A stretch of DNA of 64,000 nt from Siniperca chuatsi (GCF_020085105.1 NC_058053.1:13850888-13914887), one strand, 5' to 3'. Shown: positions 37,335-58,578, counted from the first letter of the stretch. Made by a program: numbers and translations. Notes: generated from the sequence alone by a model not told the origin.

Positions 37335-37390
<56 letters not shown>
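37325..37390. repeat. (GA)n microsatellite in gcg intron 1
   Basis: A nearly pure GA run of about 65 bp lies immediately before the acceptor of the gcg signal-peptide exon. On the mRNA strand it is a CT-rich tract, so its length could affect how the acceptor is recognised. Confidence 0.95.
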
Positions 37391-37392
<2 letters not shown>

Positions 37393-37481
37393 CCGTGAGA
37401 ATATTCAATACAGCACAAGAGAGTGAAATCTCATGTAGACATTCTCGATGTTTGACAGGAGGAAGGCACAAAAATTCTCAC

Positions 37482-37591
37482 CTGTGCTCCTTTCTGTTGA
37501 GCGTCTGAGAGAGGATTGGTGCCCTTCTTCTCTCTTGGCTTCTGAAGCTGTTTCATGGTCCCCTCTTGATCTGCACAGTCTTATATAGTGG
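37482..37591 (-). promoter_or_regulatory. gcg: gcg promoter TATA box and first non-coding exon
   Basis: On the minus strand a TATA box (cactatataag, 37581-37591) is followed about 100 nt later by a donor at 37481 (cacag, then gtgag). This gives a short 5' UTR exon of roughly 37482-37560, spliced to an acceptor at 37309 just ahead of the ATG exon. The layout is that of known glucagon genes. The start site itself is inferred from the TATA box. Confidence 0.7.
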
Positions 37592-37599
37592 AGCTGAGG

Positions 37600-38090
37600 A
37601 ACATTCTCCCAGGTGACTCCCCCGTCACAGAAACCTCAGCATATCCTCAGTTACTCTCAACCCATTAGTCAGCTTCCGTCTCAGTCCACAGAATGTATTT
37701 GCCTTTGTTTAACACAACCCCCCCCCCAACAATAACTGGGTGGTAAAAGCTAAACTTACAATCAAACACACATGACCTCTACCCTGACAAATAAATACTG
37801 ACAAATACTGGCATCCATATGTGTTCAAATTACTGTCTCTCAGTAGCATGTGAAGTGTGCTTTAAAACGTTTTTGTAAGGTTCACTGTGACTTTAATTGA
37901 CTGATTGATTAATTTTATTTATGGATTATCAGATAGAGGAAAAACAAATCCAAAGGATAACATGTTAAAGTGAAAACATGGTCAAACATGGTCCCAAGAT
38001 GTTAAAAGACAAAGAAAACACAAAGAAGCACAAGACATTCAACATAAAATCTAAACAACACAATCCAACTTGACCATATTAAAACATGTT
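37600..38090. other. Intergenic region between gcg and the fap-position gene
   Basis: Nothing coding is seen. The part next to the TATA box would hold glucagon promoter elements, but no specific site can be assigned with confidence. Confidence 0.5.
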
Positions 38091-38602
38091 TTTATTGAGA
38101 GAGACAAAATATGCATAACTTAATTATTTTTAACTGTAATCTATGTTTATACAGTAAGGATGTGTGAAAAAATAATTTGGACTAAAAATGTTAAGGACTA
38201 CTTAACGAGTACAATTAATGAAACTGTTATATTTCAAAACAGAGTTTATTACTTTTCATTAGAACACGACTCCAACACAAATTATAACACTGCACAACAA
38301 ATCAGTGAAGTGCGTTGTAGCCATTATATGTTACCATTTTCACATAAAATAAAACATGTTTTCAACCATAAATGCATGCAATGGCTTTAAGTATGTTTTA
38401 AAGGTCAGATATTTTAACAAAGGTTCCATAATTCCACATAAAATACAAATGCTAATATATACGAGAAATCGAACATCCATTGATCATAAAAACAAATGTA
38501 TAGAGTTCAACCTGACACTTCAGAATATATAATAATAAGATAAAATATACACAAATTAGAAATAAACTGTGGTACTGTTCACAATAAATGCAGTCACATT
38601 CT

Positions 38603-46433
<7,831 letters not shown>

Positions 46434-47250
46434 GATGCAGAAGCAGCCGCCGTGAAGCTCTCAGTGTTTAATAATCCTTGAAGGTCGATGGTGTGAAGTT
46501 TAAAGTGTCTTCTTGGACAAGCAGCCTGGCTAACATACTCTCCCTACAAAAAACCCGCAACAATGGCTTTAAACTAAATATGGTAACATAAGAAATCTGA
46601 GCTCCGTCCTACTTCAGCAGAAGCAGGCTTCTCACACTTCCCGGTGCATTCCTGAGAAGTCCGACACCAGACAAGAGATGCCTCCCTAAAGTCAGCAGCC
46701 CGCACAACTTTCCAAGAGCGCACAACTTGTGGATATTTAGGAAGTGGCTTCACCGAGGGCGCAAGTCATTCGCTCAACAAATGTGAGAAAGCAGGAAAAG
46801 TCGGCCAGAGCTGTACCTCCTAGTTCAGTTCAACATGTGCTTTTTCATATTTTCCAGTTGTGAAAATAAACACAATAGTGTTGTTTTTCCACTCTCTAGG
46901 TAGGGACAGTTTTTATTATATTTCATTATTTAGAATGGAAACGCAGCCCCCCCCCCTCCGGAAAAGGAGATAGATAGAGCCAGATAAGACTCTAGGATAT
47001 ATACAACTTGCATGTTTGTGCATGTCCCAGACAATCGATCTGATTATGTATCTGTATGCGGAAACAATTCTTTAAAAATAGCTCTAAAAATAGCAGCTCT
47101 GACTGGGTAAACAGTAGTGACTCACTAACAGTTGGATTTGACAGAAAACCACCAGCACCTGTTTGTCTGCATGTGTGTTGACAGGTGGGCTCTGAGGGGC
47201 TATCACAGGCTCAGTGGCTCCCATCTCAAGAGACCACAGATTGAGAGGAA
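46434..47250. promoter_or_regulatory. Promoter and gap between fap-position gene and ifih1 3' end
   Basis: About 0.8 kb separates the start codon of the protease from the poly(A) signals of ifih1, so the promoter of the protease must be here. No TATA box is seen in the first 200 nt upstream of the ATG. There is a C-run at about 46947-46956. Confidence 0.45.
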
Positions 47251-47631
47251 AATCATTTATTATTAATTTATTAAGTGATGCAAGCTTATACATAAATATC
47301 TTTTAAGATTGTTACAGAATTCCAGCAGTAAATTCAACATACAGTATCCGATACACCAACAATTCCAGGGCAAATTCATATTTTTGACAATCTGACATAT
47401 TTATGAAATAAACCTTTCACCAATAAAATGCTAAATATATTGTGCATGCTCTGAACGAACATGTTTGCAGCACATGCTTAAATCCCCCACCATCCGTGAC
47501 TCCAGTTATCATGACAGTGCAGCACTCAAAAGAAGCATTGCATTTACCAGTGTGGTGCAGTAATTCATGCGGTGCAAGTCACATAGTTAAGAATAAAACA
47601 GAGATCAGTGTTTATGTGATTATTAATGAGT

Positions 47632-48967
47632 CTACGTAGTTGTCATTGATTCTGTTTCTTCATCATCTGAGCTCTGTGCCACCCGGCTCGCATGTTCAGC
47701 GTAGTCGAAGGCAGAAAACTTGACGGCGAGCTCGCTCCACTTGGTGCATTTGCTGATCTTCTTTCCGTTGACTGTCACCACGAAGTTTTTCACGTGGAGG
47801 CAGGGGCACTCGATCCCGCGGTAGAGCATCATGGAACCCCATCTCTGCAATGGAAATCAGAAGTTAAAACATAAAAGGGGTGATATGGTAGTATATGTAG
47901 GTCTTGTTCAATGACAACACAAATGAATGGTTACATTTATGCCATGTGTGCGTTCAGCTGAAATATAATTTGGGAGGAAAATGGCTCCCAGAAAATAATT
48001 ACATATGGGAGTTGTGGCCTTAAATAAAAATATATGGAATCATCTGGTAGTAGTTGAATTTCATGTGATTATCTGACTCATTTTCTCTCCCATCTTGAAC
48101 AACTTATTTTAGTGCTGATGACTGGCCTTGACTCATTTCCCACTTTTCTCTTATTCTGTTTAAAAAGACAGCTACAGTACAGAAACTAGTCCCTGAATGT
48201 TGCCATGCTGCATGTAGCTACATGGCTGTAGCTTCATATTGAAAGGACAGACATGTAGAGTGGTATCAATCCAGCTCACCTAGCTCTCTGCAAGATAGCA
48301 AATAAGTGTATTTCTATTGTAGAAAAGGTTTCAGTCGTAGTCATCTGGACACTGTTTTCACTGTAGATGACTACGACTGAAACCTTTTCTACGATAGAAC
48401 ACTCCTGGAAGAATGAAGGACTACACTGTCGTATTTCTATTCCTTTAAGATTTATAAGATCTGCTGTTTTTCTCTAAACAGTCCCAACAACAAAAAACAC
48501 CAAATGAAAATCATGAAATACATTTACCTGCCCACAGTCTTTGCATGCTATGAAGCCATTAGTCTCATAATCTAGAAGTCGCTCTTGAAGAGTAGTGTTT
48601 TCTCTCTGAATGAAAAGGTTACTGTAGAAAAAGAATTGTCAGCATTTGATTTGCTAAGCATGCAGGGTATAATTCATCATCTGAGCATCATTACAATTGT
48701 GGCATACAGTTTATACGTCACTAAACACACACAAAAGGTTCAGAAGAATGTAAAAGTAGGTTGTAATTCGTACCTAAACTGTGTTGTAACATTGACTCTG
48801 TGCATGTTTTCGATGATCTCAATGTCTTCGCCGGTGCAGACATGTTTGCTGCAGCCTCGGCAGCTAAACTTCACCTCGGACGGGTTCTCTTTCTTCATGC
48901 CTTTCTGCTTCTTTTTTGTCATTCTCACCTTCTCCTCCATTATAGCCTGAATCTGAAACTCTAAGAT
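47632..48967 (-). other. ifih1: ifih1 exons for the C-terminal RNA-binding domain
   Basis: The zinc-binding cysteines are visible as [20 protein letters not shown] (48774-48967) and ACKDCGQRWGSM (48528-48621 into 47632-47844). The second pair is C-x-x-C, whereas human MDA5 has C-x-C here. The protein ends in an acidic, Ser/Thr-rich tail. AATAAA signals on the minus strand at 47256-47261 and 47267-47272 mark the likely mRNA end. Confidence 0.93.
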
Positions 48968-51900
48968 CTGATAAAAGGAAAAAAGCATCACTATGAACGG
49001 TCTTACAGCAATGTGGGTTTCAGTTTAAAAATCAAAAAAAATTTTTTTTTTTAAATTACCCGTTTGTCATAGTTCGCTTGAGTTAAGGCTCGGATTTTGT
49101 CAATGGCTTTGTTCATCATGTTCTTACGGTACTCATTGACACACTCCTTTTCAGCCACCCCAGAGTTCTTCACCTCGACCAGAGTGTAGCTGCTGTCCTC
49201 AGCTCTTCCTCGGCCTTGAGCCTGCAAAAGGTAATTAGAGTCAATGGTAAGCAAACACTTTAATATTTTACTGTAATACAGTCTAATGGTGCCTTAATTA
49301 TTGGATATAGAAGTGATAATTGTTAACATACACCACAGGTCATTACAAATTTGACATCACTGACCTGAATCATAGCAATCTCATTGGTCACAAGGCCATA
49401 TCGGATAACAAAATTGCACGCTGGGATGTCCAAACCTTCCTCTGCCACCGTGGTGGCAATCAGCAAGTTGACTTCACCATTGCGGAATTTGGTCAACACG
49501 TCCCTTTGCTCTGCCTGATTAACACAAATTTGTGAAGTTTCAGTGTAAATTGGATTTGAAGTGCATAGGATGAATGCATAGGCAAATGTACTGCAGTTTG
49601 TGTAATGTAATGTGCACTCACAGCGGTCATTGGTTTAACAACACTCTGGTCTCCTCCTCCGATGACATGTGAGGCTTTCACGCCAATGTCAGCAAACTTG
49701 GGGTTTTCCTGAATCCACTGACTTAGAGCAATGGCGCTGCGACGTGTTTTGGTGAAAATGATCCCTCTGGCCTCCTCCCTGGTGCTAAACTCTTGCAGAA
49801 TTTTAGCTCTTAGTTTTGACAGACTGTCATTTTCATACTCTGGATTCTCTGCGAGCGTCTGCAGCTCTTCCTTGTTCTCTGCAAGACATGGATTTGAAAG
49901 AACTGAGGTTGATTCTTTATGTAGTTTAAAGGTTAAAGGAATCATTTGACATTTTGGGAGATGGGCTTATTTGCTTTCTTGCCTAGAGTTAGAAGAGAAG
50001 TTCAATACCGCTCACTTGTCTGTCTAGTAAATATACGGCTACAGCAAGCAGCTGGTTAGCTTAGCCTAGCAAAGATTCTGGAAAAAGGGGCTAGCCAAAA
50101 TCCACTTAGTAGTTCTTCTAATTTACAAGCTGTATCTTACTTGTTGCTCTTGAACAAGAAATAATCCATCACATAACCCCCATAAAAACTCAACTTGTCG
50201 TTGACACTTCGGTTTTTGTATGGATTAAACAAACAAGATATATAACATGTTAATTATAACTTAAGAGGCCCTGGTTAGTGGATTTGGACATAGCCAGGCT
50301 AGCCGTTTCCCTCTGTTTCCAGTCTTTATGCTAAGCTAAGCTAACCAGCAGCTAGCCTTATATTTATATTTACCAAACAGATATGAGGTATGAGATTCAT
50401 CTAACTCTTGGCAAGAAAGCAAATATGTGTATTTCCCAAAACACTTAGCTATTGCGTTAAAATGCTACAGGACATAGAACGGTTTTGATAACAACAATAA
50501 AGTCAAGACATACTTTGTTTCAATTTTCTTGGTAATACAATGTCGTTGGGGCTTTTGCCCAACAGTACTGTACAATACCTTTAAACAAATTGAAGAGGAA
50601 TCTCTCAGTATCTGTGATTTGTATGTTCTGCTCCTCGTCTGGTGTTGTTTTTCTCTTTTTCTCCTCCTCTTGGTATTTGTTCAGGAAACTGAAGGCATCA
50701 CGCATGCGAATGGTGTTGCTGAGATTCAGGCCCTCGCTGTACTGCCGAAGGTGCTCTGCGCAGACCCGCACTTTCTGATCTTCCTTTGTTGCAGCTAAAA
50801 CAGATTGAGACGAGTTTTTAGATCCCTACAAGGCAGGAAGTTTGTTTTCAAAAAGGGAAGCTGGACAAAGGGTCAGTATCCCTGAAGATCAGCATAAAAA
50901 CTTGTGTTCACCTTTTCGCTCTTGTTGAACAACCCACTGTTCATAATTCTGAGAGCCAAGGTCACAGGTGGGGCTCAGCTGGGCATGGGTATGAATGGCA
51001 TTCATGATTTTCTTGATGACATCACCAAAGGGATCCTGAAAACGATATTTAACACATAACACGCATAACACTCCTAATGCCATTCCTTAGAGAGAAACTT
51101 TATTAAAAAAAATGAGACTACATGATTAGATAAAGTTAATATAAAAAAAATCAATCATGAAACCATCTCCTGTTACACATATGTACCTCTTTTCTGTCTT
51201 CAACAGTTACAGTTATTTTCCTTTGCTCCTTTTTGTATTCCCCAAGGCTCCTTGTCATGATTTTGGAAGCATCCAAGTTTGCACAAATCTATGAAAGAGA
51301 CACACAGATTTACAGTGTTAGAATTAATCAAAATCAGACATCTCTATCTTAGTGTTACACACTATTTCGACAAAATGTCTGCATATTTGACACAGAGTTG
51401 AAGCCAAAAGGCTGTTTTCGATTTTTTACTTTTGTGGCAGTAGGAAACTTTATGGCTGCTCTGCGTGCAGGGGCAGTGTGGAACATTGGAAACAGCTTGG
51501 CTGGAAGAACAGGACCATCGATGACTAAAGCAGAGAAACTGAGGCAGGATTTGGATGAACAAAAGATGATAAAGTGAAACTAAAAGAATGAAAATGATCT
51601 TGTTTATGGTGAATATAGTAGGTGTGGACACAATTAAAGCAACAGCTGCGAAATTTAATCCAATCCAATAAAAATACTCTGCAATGAATTCTACTTTTGT
51701 GAAGCTTATAATGATTAGACTGTGTCAAAAGAAGTTAATTCATCTCTTCAGTTCACTTCTTTAAGGCCATAGTCTCTGGTGTTGTTACAGTAGATTGCAT
51801 TCTATTGTAAGGTGTAGCATTTTGTACACATAGGCTAATATGTGCTAACATTTTGTCTACATAGGTGCAGACAGAAAGTATTTACGCGCAGTATGTGTTC

Positions 51901-54900
51901 CTCAGCTTTCTCCATTTTCGTGGCTCCCCCGACCCCTGGTGAGGCAGTCAGGCCCAGGATCTGAGGGAGGGGCACAGGCTCCTTCTGCTCCTTCTTCAGC
52001 CTTTTGTTCTTGTGCTTCTGCTTCAGGTAGCGCATCATTATGTGGTTGTAGACTCCTCCTTTCTGAGTGTGGTGACACTCATCTATTACAATCAGTGTCA
52101 GATCTGCACAAGACATGACAACAAACATATTAATGAATGCATTAAATGTGATACAAAGTAGTATCTGGATAATATGTGAGTTGTAAAAAGCAACATGGAG
52201 AAACAAAAGATGCAGTTTATTGCAGTACCATGATGGCAGGATTGCAACAAGCAGAATAAATAGTGAGTGATTGTTTTTAGAGATTCTTTGGTAACTCAGT
52301 AAGATTACATCTTGCTTTGTTAAAACAATAACATCTACATTTCCAGGGACAAAATTGCAGAGAAGAAACACTACAATTTTCTCAGCCAAGCAGTGCTATA
52401 TTTGTGTCATTTATTTGTTTCTTAAATAAATAGAGGTGATTTTAACTCAGACTATCTCTTTCTGTAAGAGAGATCCTCCCACTCAAACCAGCACTTTTCT
52501 AGGAACCTGACGCAGCAGTCTAAGCCGCACAATAACATATGCTGGAAAACTACTTCAAAAATAGCTTGAACTGATTTTATTATTTTCGTATTTTACAAAA
52601 GTGTAAGTAAGGTTAATTGTAATCATTCACGTGTGCAAGTTTAACCAGAGTGGTACAAATGTGCCCCTGGAGGACAAGAGTGTGGAGAGTGGCAGCTTGA
52701 TGTACTGTGGGTGATAGAAGCTCTCATGTGAATTTGATCAGCCACACACTGATGGCTTGAACAGACGTGTGGCCTGGAAAGCAGGAGATAGGAAAAAAAA
52801 AGAGAAAAGAAGGACACGCTCTCAGGCGTTTCAACAAACAGCATATGTTCCACTGAGGAGGCTATTCCACCTTGGACCGATGAGTGCCAACAAGAGTGAA
52901 CAGCAGAGCCGGAAGACTTTGACAAGATCCTGTCAGGTATCATCTGGGGAGAGGTTATGAGTCCTCCAGGTGGCTTTCTATTCCAATGCCTGTCAGTGTC
53001 TGTGGTTTAAGCCTGGACAGATTTTAACTAAAGGTTTTAATCATCGACCACTGAGCCCTCCACTGTCGTAACATCTTGATTTAAAAGCTGTTATTTATCA
53101 TTTTTTTCACTGTGTCTCACGCTGCACATTTGACTGAGAATATTTCATGTTTAGGAAAAATATAATCATTGAATGATATCATTGTCCATCGTGATGTTTC
53201 ACTGTCATCTCCCAACCCCAGTAGAGATGTTGTGACCATATTTAATTTTGAATGCTGCTTTGTTTTTGAACTACAAGTTTACTGAAGCCAAACGAAATTA
53301 CTGAGCCAAGGAAAGATTATTGTGTTGTGTTGGATTCTTTTGTAAAATCATACCGCTTAAATCCACCCCTTCGTCCTCTCCTGTGTTAGACCTCTCCAAG
53401 TAATTCTCAAGAATCTGGGCTGTGCAAATGATGACGTCATTTTTCTTCACAATCTCTGTGAAGGAGATTTTGAGCTGGCAGTCTCCGCTGACTCTCTCCA
53501 GTTTATATGTGTGCTTCAAAAATGGCAAGAACTCTGCGGAATAATGCTGCTCAACGAGAGGAACCTGCAGGACACCAGAGCACATTACGTGTTATGATGC
53601 TGATGCTACAAAGTCAAGAAATGTAACAAATAGAAATAACTGTCAATAAAAAAATAAATACATGTCTGCATTGCTTCTTTTACTACAAAGCCCCTGATGA
53701 TTTGAAGGTGGGTTTGTTTATGACCACAATAACTGCTGTGTTATGACTTTGTTGACAACAGTTCGGTACAGATAAACATGTCCAGGACTCTTTTCACTTT
53801 GTTTGAGGCAAGGTTTCTAATTAGTTGTGCAATGATCTAGAATATTGTGTTGTTATTGTTTAAGTATTAAGGGAAGACCATCCCTTTTCTGCAGAGACAC
53901 AACTAACCAAGTTGTTATTCTGTTGAAGAATGAACCATGATGACTTTCACATATGATCATTATTTCTCAAGCTGTTTTAAAACATAACTAAATAGTTTTA
54001 TAGCTGGAAAACCTTTAATCCAAAATGGAGTAAGTAGTGATTTTTTCCAGTGCAGAGCAGATCGAATGCCAAATAGCAACAAAGTGCAGGGGAATATCTA
54101 AACCTTATGGCATCTAATTTGTGGTGAGCTGACCCACATGTGCAAATTGACTGAAAGATTAAATGTTTTCTTTGGATTTGAAAAGCACACAAGTAGGTTA
54201 CCATAATAGTGCAAAGCCTTAAGTCAGGTATACCAGACTTTTTTAGGTTATAGTACCTTGTTCACCAAGACGACCACTTTCCCTGATCGTCCCTCTGTCC
54301 TCCTGCAGTCCAGATGTTTTTTGGTAATATAAACTGCAACTCTGGTTTTACCACTTCCTGTCGGAAGGCATATGATAATGTTTTTCCCCTCCAAGGCAGG
54401 TCTAGCGACTTCCATCTGATAATCTCGAAGAACAATATCATCTTTTTCTGGGCCTCTGGCTGCTGCTACTGAGTCAGTTCCATCTGTAGTGCAGAGCAGA
54501 GGTTCAGACAGATAAAGTGTCCATGTCAGCAACCCACAATTACAGGCATTACTGGCAGGAAGAGACTGTGCTGGACTGGTCATTGTTTGTGATTTTGTTC
54601 AGGTAGTGGAATTTTTTCTTAATGCGGCTATTAAAAAGGCAAAACATACTGTATGCATATGTACTGAATTAATGGAATATGTTCTATATTTAAAATATAA
54701 ACACTGACTGTTTTTTGCACTTGCAAACCCACTGATTTTAAAACACAATGAACACTGCAGTCCGCTCTGAACACTTTACAACACAAACATAAGCACCTAT
54801 AAACCACATGTCTTAGGTAGTTATGACATGAACACTGTGCACTATAAATCATGTCACTGAGAGGCAATATTGTACTTGTATTTGCTTAATCCAAACTGTA

Positions 54901-57404
54901 AAAATTTAAAAACTGTGCCAAAAGCAGGTCAATATGTGCAACAGATGTCATTGTTCAAGTAATAAATACATGTAATCTGGCCTTTAACAACATCATTACA
55001 AATCTAAAACTGGAAATCATAGGACAAGGGGGATGTGAGCCAATTTAACTGCCTCAAAATTTCCAAAAATATTCAAACATCAGGCACTATATTTCCTTGC
55101 ACAAGCTAACATCTGCATGCATTTATCAATCATTCAGAATTTCTCAAACTGCTTGGAGTGTGTTCTTGATGTCTACTGTAGCAGCATTTAGACTTATTTT
55201 CCTGTTTGCAAGGACAAGCAGACTTACTATGATACTATGATCCACTTTAGTCAGACTTTAAGTCGCTGGCAGGCTATGACTCATTTGCTCTGTCTAGGCT
55301 GCGGATAAAACATGACTAAGGCACCATGTACAATGTGCATGCCCCCTTTCCCCTCAACTTTAAGTTCTACATTTCCCCCCCAGTTATGAGTTCAAACCCC
55401 CAGAAAGTTCTTTTTTCTCTCAGTGCAGACATCTTTTAATTTTCCATCTCAGACTTGGTATGCCAGAGGTTAAAGTGCAGTTTCAAGCAACTACATGGAA
55501 GTAAATACATGTCTGTGCTGATGTAGAGACAGAGCTTTAACAATGAGAAGTAAACAGTGACCTGTGTAGCCCCCTGAATTTTGACTAGCAGTTCCCAGAT
55601 GTTAAACTTCTTAGAGGTGGAAAGTCAACAATCAGCTATGTTTAATACCATTCCAATAAGAACAGACATTTTTCTGTTTGATTGAGTGCAGAGAAACTCA
55701 GCTAATTTCAGAAAACCCACAAATAATTCTGCACATGCAAATCGTTTCACAGGCTGGTGGAACAATCTTACATGTAATCCCTTCTGTTTAAACCATGCAC
55801 TCTGGCCAACCAGTCAGACTTATGGCATTACTCAAATTAATGAGACAAATGGTACTGTAACCTCAAGTTAAGAAAATAAACGACACTTCCTGTGTTTCTT
55901 CATTTCATATAATTATTTCCACTGCCTCATTAGTCCACATGCATCTCGTTTTGTGCCACTTGTCTGCTCTGGGTTGATTATCCCTAAAGCAATCATTTAT
56001 CATGTAAACACAATGTCAGAAAGGCACTTTATATGAGCACAGTGCAATGAGAGACGATGCTGATGCACTAGCTATTGAAATAATCAAAGAAACTGAGCAT
56101 GATATAAGCCTAGAGGTGTAAAGGAAGGCCCCACTCCATAGAGACTTGAACTTTTCCTTTACATTACTTTACAATCTGCCAAGAAAGAGTCAGCATGTGG
56201 TTTTCATTTGAAGCGCTGGCTATGCTCTGTCCTCTTTGACCTCTATGTGGTTCAGCATGGTACACACATGGAACATATTCTTTGGTGTCAAGCAGGCAGG
56301 AACGGAGAAATGTTCCACTAGCAATACGTTCCAAACACACTTATTCTGCCTTTATGATACTATAGGGCATCTACAGATCCAGTGGACATTTTTCTCGCTG
56401 TGACTTGAGTTTGGTGTTCGTGTGTGGCCAACTGGGGCAGAACGAGAACAAGCTTTCCAGATTACTATGATACTTGAACAACAGCAACAGTATCAAGGGT
56501 CAATCAGTCTGACCTGGTTGTGAGGGCTCCAAGCTGTTTGGCAGTTGTCTGGATTCAGTGCTTGCTTCTTGGTACAGGTCTGTAAAGATATCATTTGAGT
56601 TATAGAAAGGCAGGAGATAAATCCTCTTCACTGTGTTGGGAGTACCAACTACTAAAGGGTCAGTTCACCCAAATTACCAAAAAGCTAATTTCACCAGTCA
56701 TTCCTAATGGTATATGCTGATAGTTTCAGATTTACTTGATACGGTTTTGACATACTGTTTCTGTCTTTGTGTCTCCAATAAAAGAGAGGTGAAATTTGGT
56801 GTGTGGTCCTTAAAGCCTTGATGAATTGTCCCAGTTACTCATAAAATCAACAGCTGGTTATAGACAGTTCTCATATGTGACTCGTGTTTTTTTTTTTTTT
56901 AGCTACTTAAGAAACAGTTTAGATGAACATGTCCCTATAAAACTCTGCACATAAAATGAAAATGATCTACATGGACAGACAACGCTCAGGGTGAGTGAGA
57001 AAATATGTGTTTTGTAATTTGGGTGGACTGAACCATAAATGGCCTACTGGACAGTATTAGCGTCCAAATTCAGTTATTTGACTTAATTTGTTGAATATGT
57101 ACTGAATCAGGACCTGAATCTTGAGGCTCCTCGGTTACTGTGATCTCCATAAACTGTGGGCTATCACAGCTTTCAGCTGTTCTCTCCTCTGCGTCAGCTT
57201 CATTTCCTGTGGGTTCACCTTTCACTGAAGGCAGTTTCTCATCTGAGCCTAATAATAAATAAATAAATCACAGTTTAAGTTACTATAATTATTAGTCTCA
57301 ATATTAACAATCTCTAATTAAGTTGGGACAATGATACTGTAAGCACTCTACAGCTGTAGTCACTCATGTACTATATACTGTATATACATATATAGTACAC
57401 TGTA

Positions 57405-57490
<86 letters not shown>

Positions 57491-58468
57491 TAATGCCATT
57501 CCTGTGATGGGTGTGTACTCCAGTAAAGTTAGTCACCTTGCTTGTCACAGTCAGGTGACCCTCCAGTCAGCTGGTACAGGTACTGGTGTCCAGTTTCACG
57601 CAGAATATTGAGAAAATTAGAAAACCATCCTGGTCGACCTCTCACGATTCTTCCCAGAAGTTCACGGGCTCCATCCCTGCGTCCACGGTTTTCTGTTGTA
57701 GCTTTAATCTACAACATGAGCATAATAACTGGAGTACACTGGTTATGCAGTCTGGGTGAGGTGTAGTGCTCTGCAAAAACAGTTGAGTGCATTTGTCTGC
57801 CATCTCGTGGTCAATGACCGCATAGACATCTACTGGGAGTTGAACTAGAAAAAGTAAACACACTGAACATACTACATGTGTTGACAATTTGTACTATAAA
57901 TGTATTAATGTAATACACATTGTGACCATTAGAGACTTTCATTATTCTCTTGGATCATAGCTGAAGTGCTGATCAGCTCCAAGAGAAAATCAGCAGGGGA
58001 TTTGACAGCCCACCTTCACAACAGTGTACTTACAATCTCGACGTCATCTTGGGTAATCAGGCCTTGAGCGAAGCAGTGTACGTACACTTCGTCAGTTTTC
58101 ATGTCCACAAGACTGGGAGACAGTATTTGAATAAGCTGGACGCAGCAATCATTCTCTGCCTCCACTTCAGGTTTCGGGAGATTGACCTGAATGTAGTCCG
58201 CTGCATATTCACAACCTGAATGCACCAACGCGTCGACAAACGCCCTGAACCAGCCTTTGGTATGTGGCTTTTTGAGGACTGCGCTAATGAGGAGATCCAC
58301 AGCCGCGAGATTACCGTCATTCCTCGCCTTTTGTCTGATCTGTTCATTCTGGTCGGCTTCGATACAATGTAAATAATCCAGAACCCGCTCCACCACAATA
58401 TGCTCTCGCAACCTCGGCCTAAAGTTTTCAATGAGACGCTCGTTTACATCATCGTTGTCCGATGTCAT
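47632..58468 (-). CDS. ifih1: MDA5 (IFIH1), cytosolic double-stranded RNA sensor, complete coding region, spliced
   Basis: RIG-I-like receptor that binds long double-stranded RNA in the cytosol and signals through MAVS to induce interferon. Coding exons, 5' to 3': 58034-58468, 57537-57708, 57114-57248, 56514-56579, 54257-54483, 53354-53564, 51886-52103, 51187-51288, 50912-51035, 50579-50794, 49622-49878, 49365-49514, 49060-49221, 48774-48967, 48528-48621, 47632-47844. They total 2976 nt, 991 aa (human 1025), in 16 exons as in mammals. The start is the first ATG in frame (A at -3). It is MDA5 and not RIG-I or LGP2 because of two CARD exons, the IFIH1-type exon plan and the location beside fap and kcnh7. 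No frame break or lost catalytic motif is seen. Confidence 0.97.
48312..48399. repeat. Near-perfect 35-bp foldback hairpin in ifih1 intron 15
   Basis: The arms 48312-48346 and 48365-48399 are reverse complements apart from one T-G pair, with an 18-nt loop. The inner 28 bp are perfect. It adjoins a fragment of the 28.7-kb MITE family (48250-48310). Confidence 0.9.
49060..54483 (-). other. ifih1: ifih1 exons for the SF2 helicase domains
   Basis: Motifs in order: the Q-region [17 protein letters not shown] and Walker [10 protein letters not shown] (54257-54483); ICTAQILEN (53354-53564); motif II DECHH and motif III LTAS (51886-52103); [10 protein letters not shown] (49622-49878); [12 protein letters not shown] (49365-49514); and motif VI QGRGRAE, joined across 49365 and 49221. 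All residues expected for ATP binding and hydrolysis are present. Confidence 0.95.
49934..50460. mobile_element. MITE family with aaaggaat / attgcgtt ends, copy 2 (ifih1 intron 10)
   Basis: It shares gcctagagttagaagagaag, atatacggc, ggttagcttagc, tttccagtcttt, gctaagctaagctaacc and a tgtgtatttccc end with the copy at 28678-29030. About 530 bp long, it contains additional sequence in the middle. Confidence 0.7.
56654..57035. mobile_element. MITE in ifih1 intron 3 (gggtcagttcacccaaatta termini)
   Basis: It opens aaagggtcagttcacccaaa and closes with aatttgggtggactgaacc, inverted with two mismatches in 21 bp, about 380 bp apart. There is no coding sequence. Confidence 0.75.
57406..57484. repeat. 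Compound (TATC)n-(TA)n microsatellite
   Basis: A TATC tetranucleotide run of about seven units passes into a 50-bp pure TA run, about 50 bp downstream of the exon 2 donor (57536) on the minus strand. Confidence 0.97.
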
Positions 58469-58578
58469 TATGACCCAGCTAACCGGTAACACTGATCACA
58501 ATACTGTGTTGTAATCTGGCTCCAGCGTAGTTAAAAGAACACCCAACTGGCAGCAAAAACGATGATTCACTGTATCGA

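Larger units (their letters stand above)
56514..58468 (-). other. ifih1: ifih1 exons for the tandem CARDs and linker
   Basis: Exon 1 (58034-58468, 145 aa) encodes CARD1 and the start of CARD2, with [20 protein letters not shown] and [11 protein letters not shown]. Exon 2 encodes the remainder of CARD2 ([20 protein letters not shown]). Exons 3-4 encode an acidic, low-complexity linker ([15 protein letters not shown] and SQPD), shorter than the human linker, which accounts for most of the length difference. Confidence 0.92.

Noticed and set aside
58099-58431. 110-codon minus-strand open frame
   Set aside because: It is a different frame of ifih1 exon 1 and lacks similarity to anything known.
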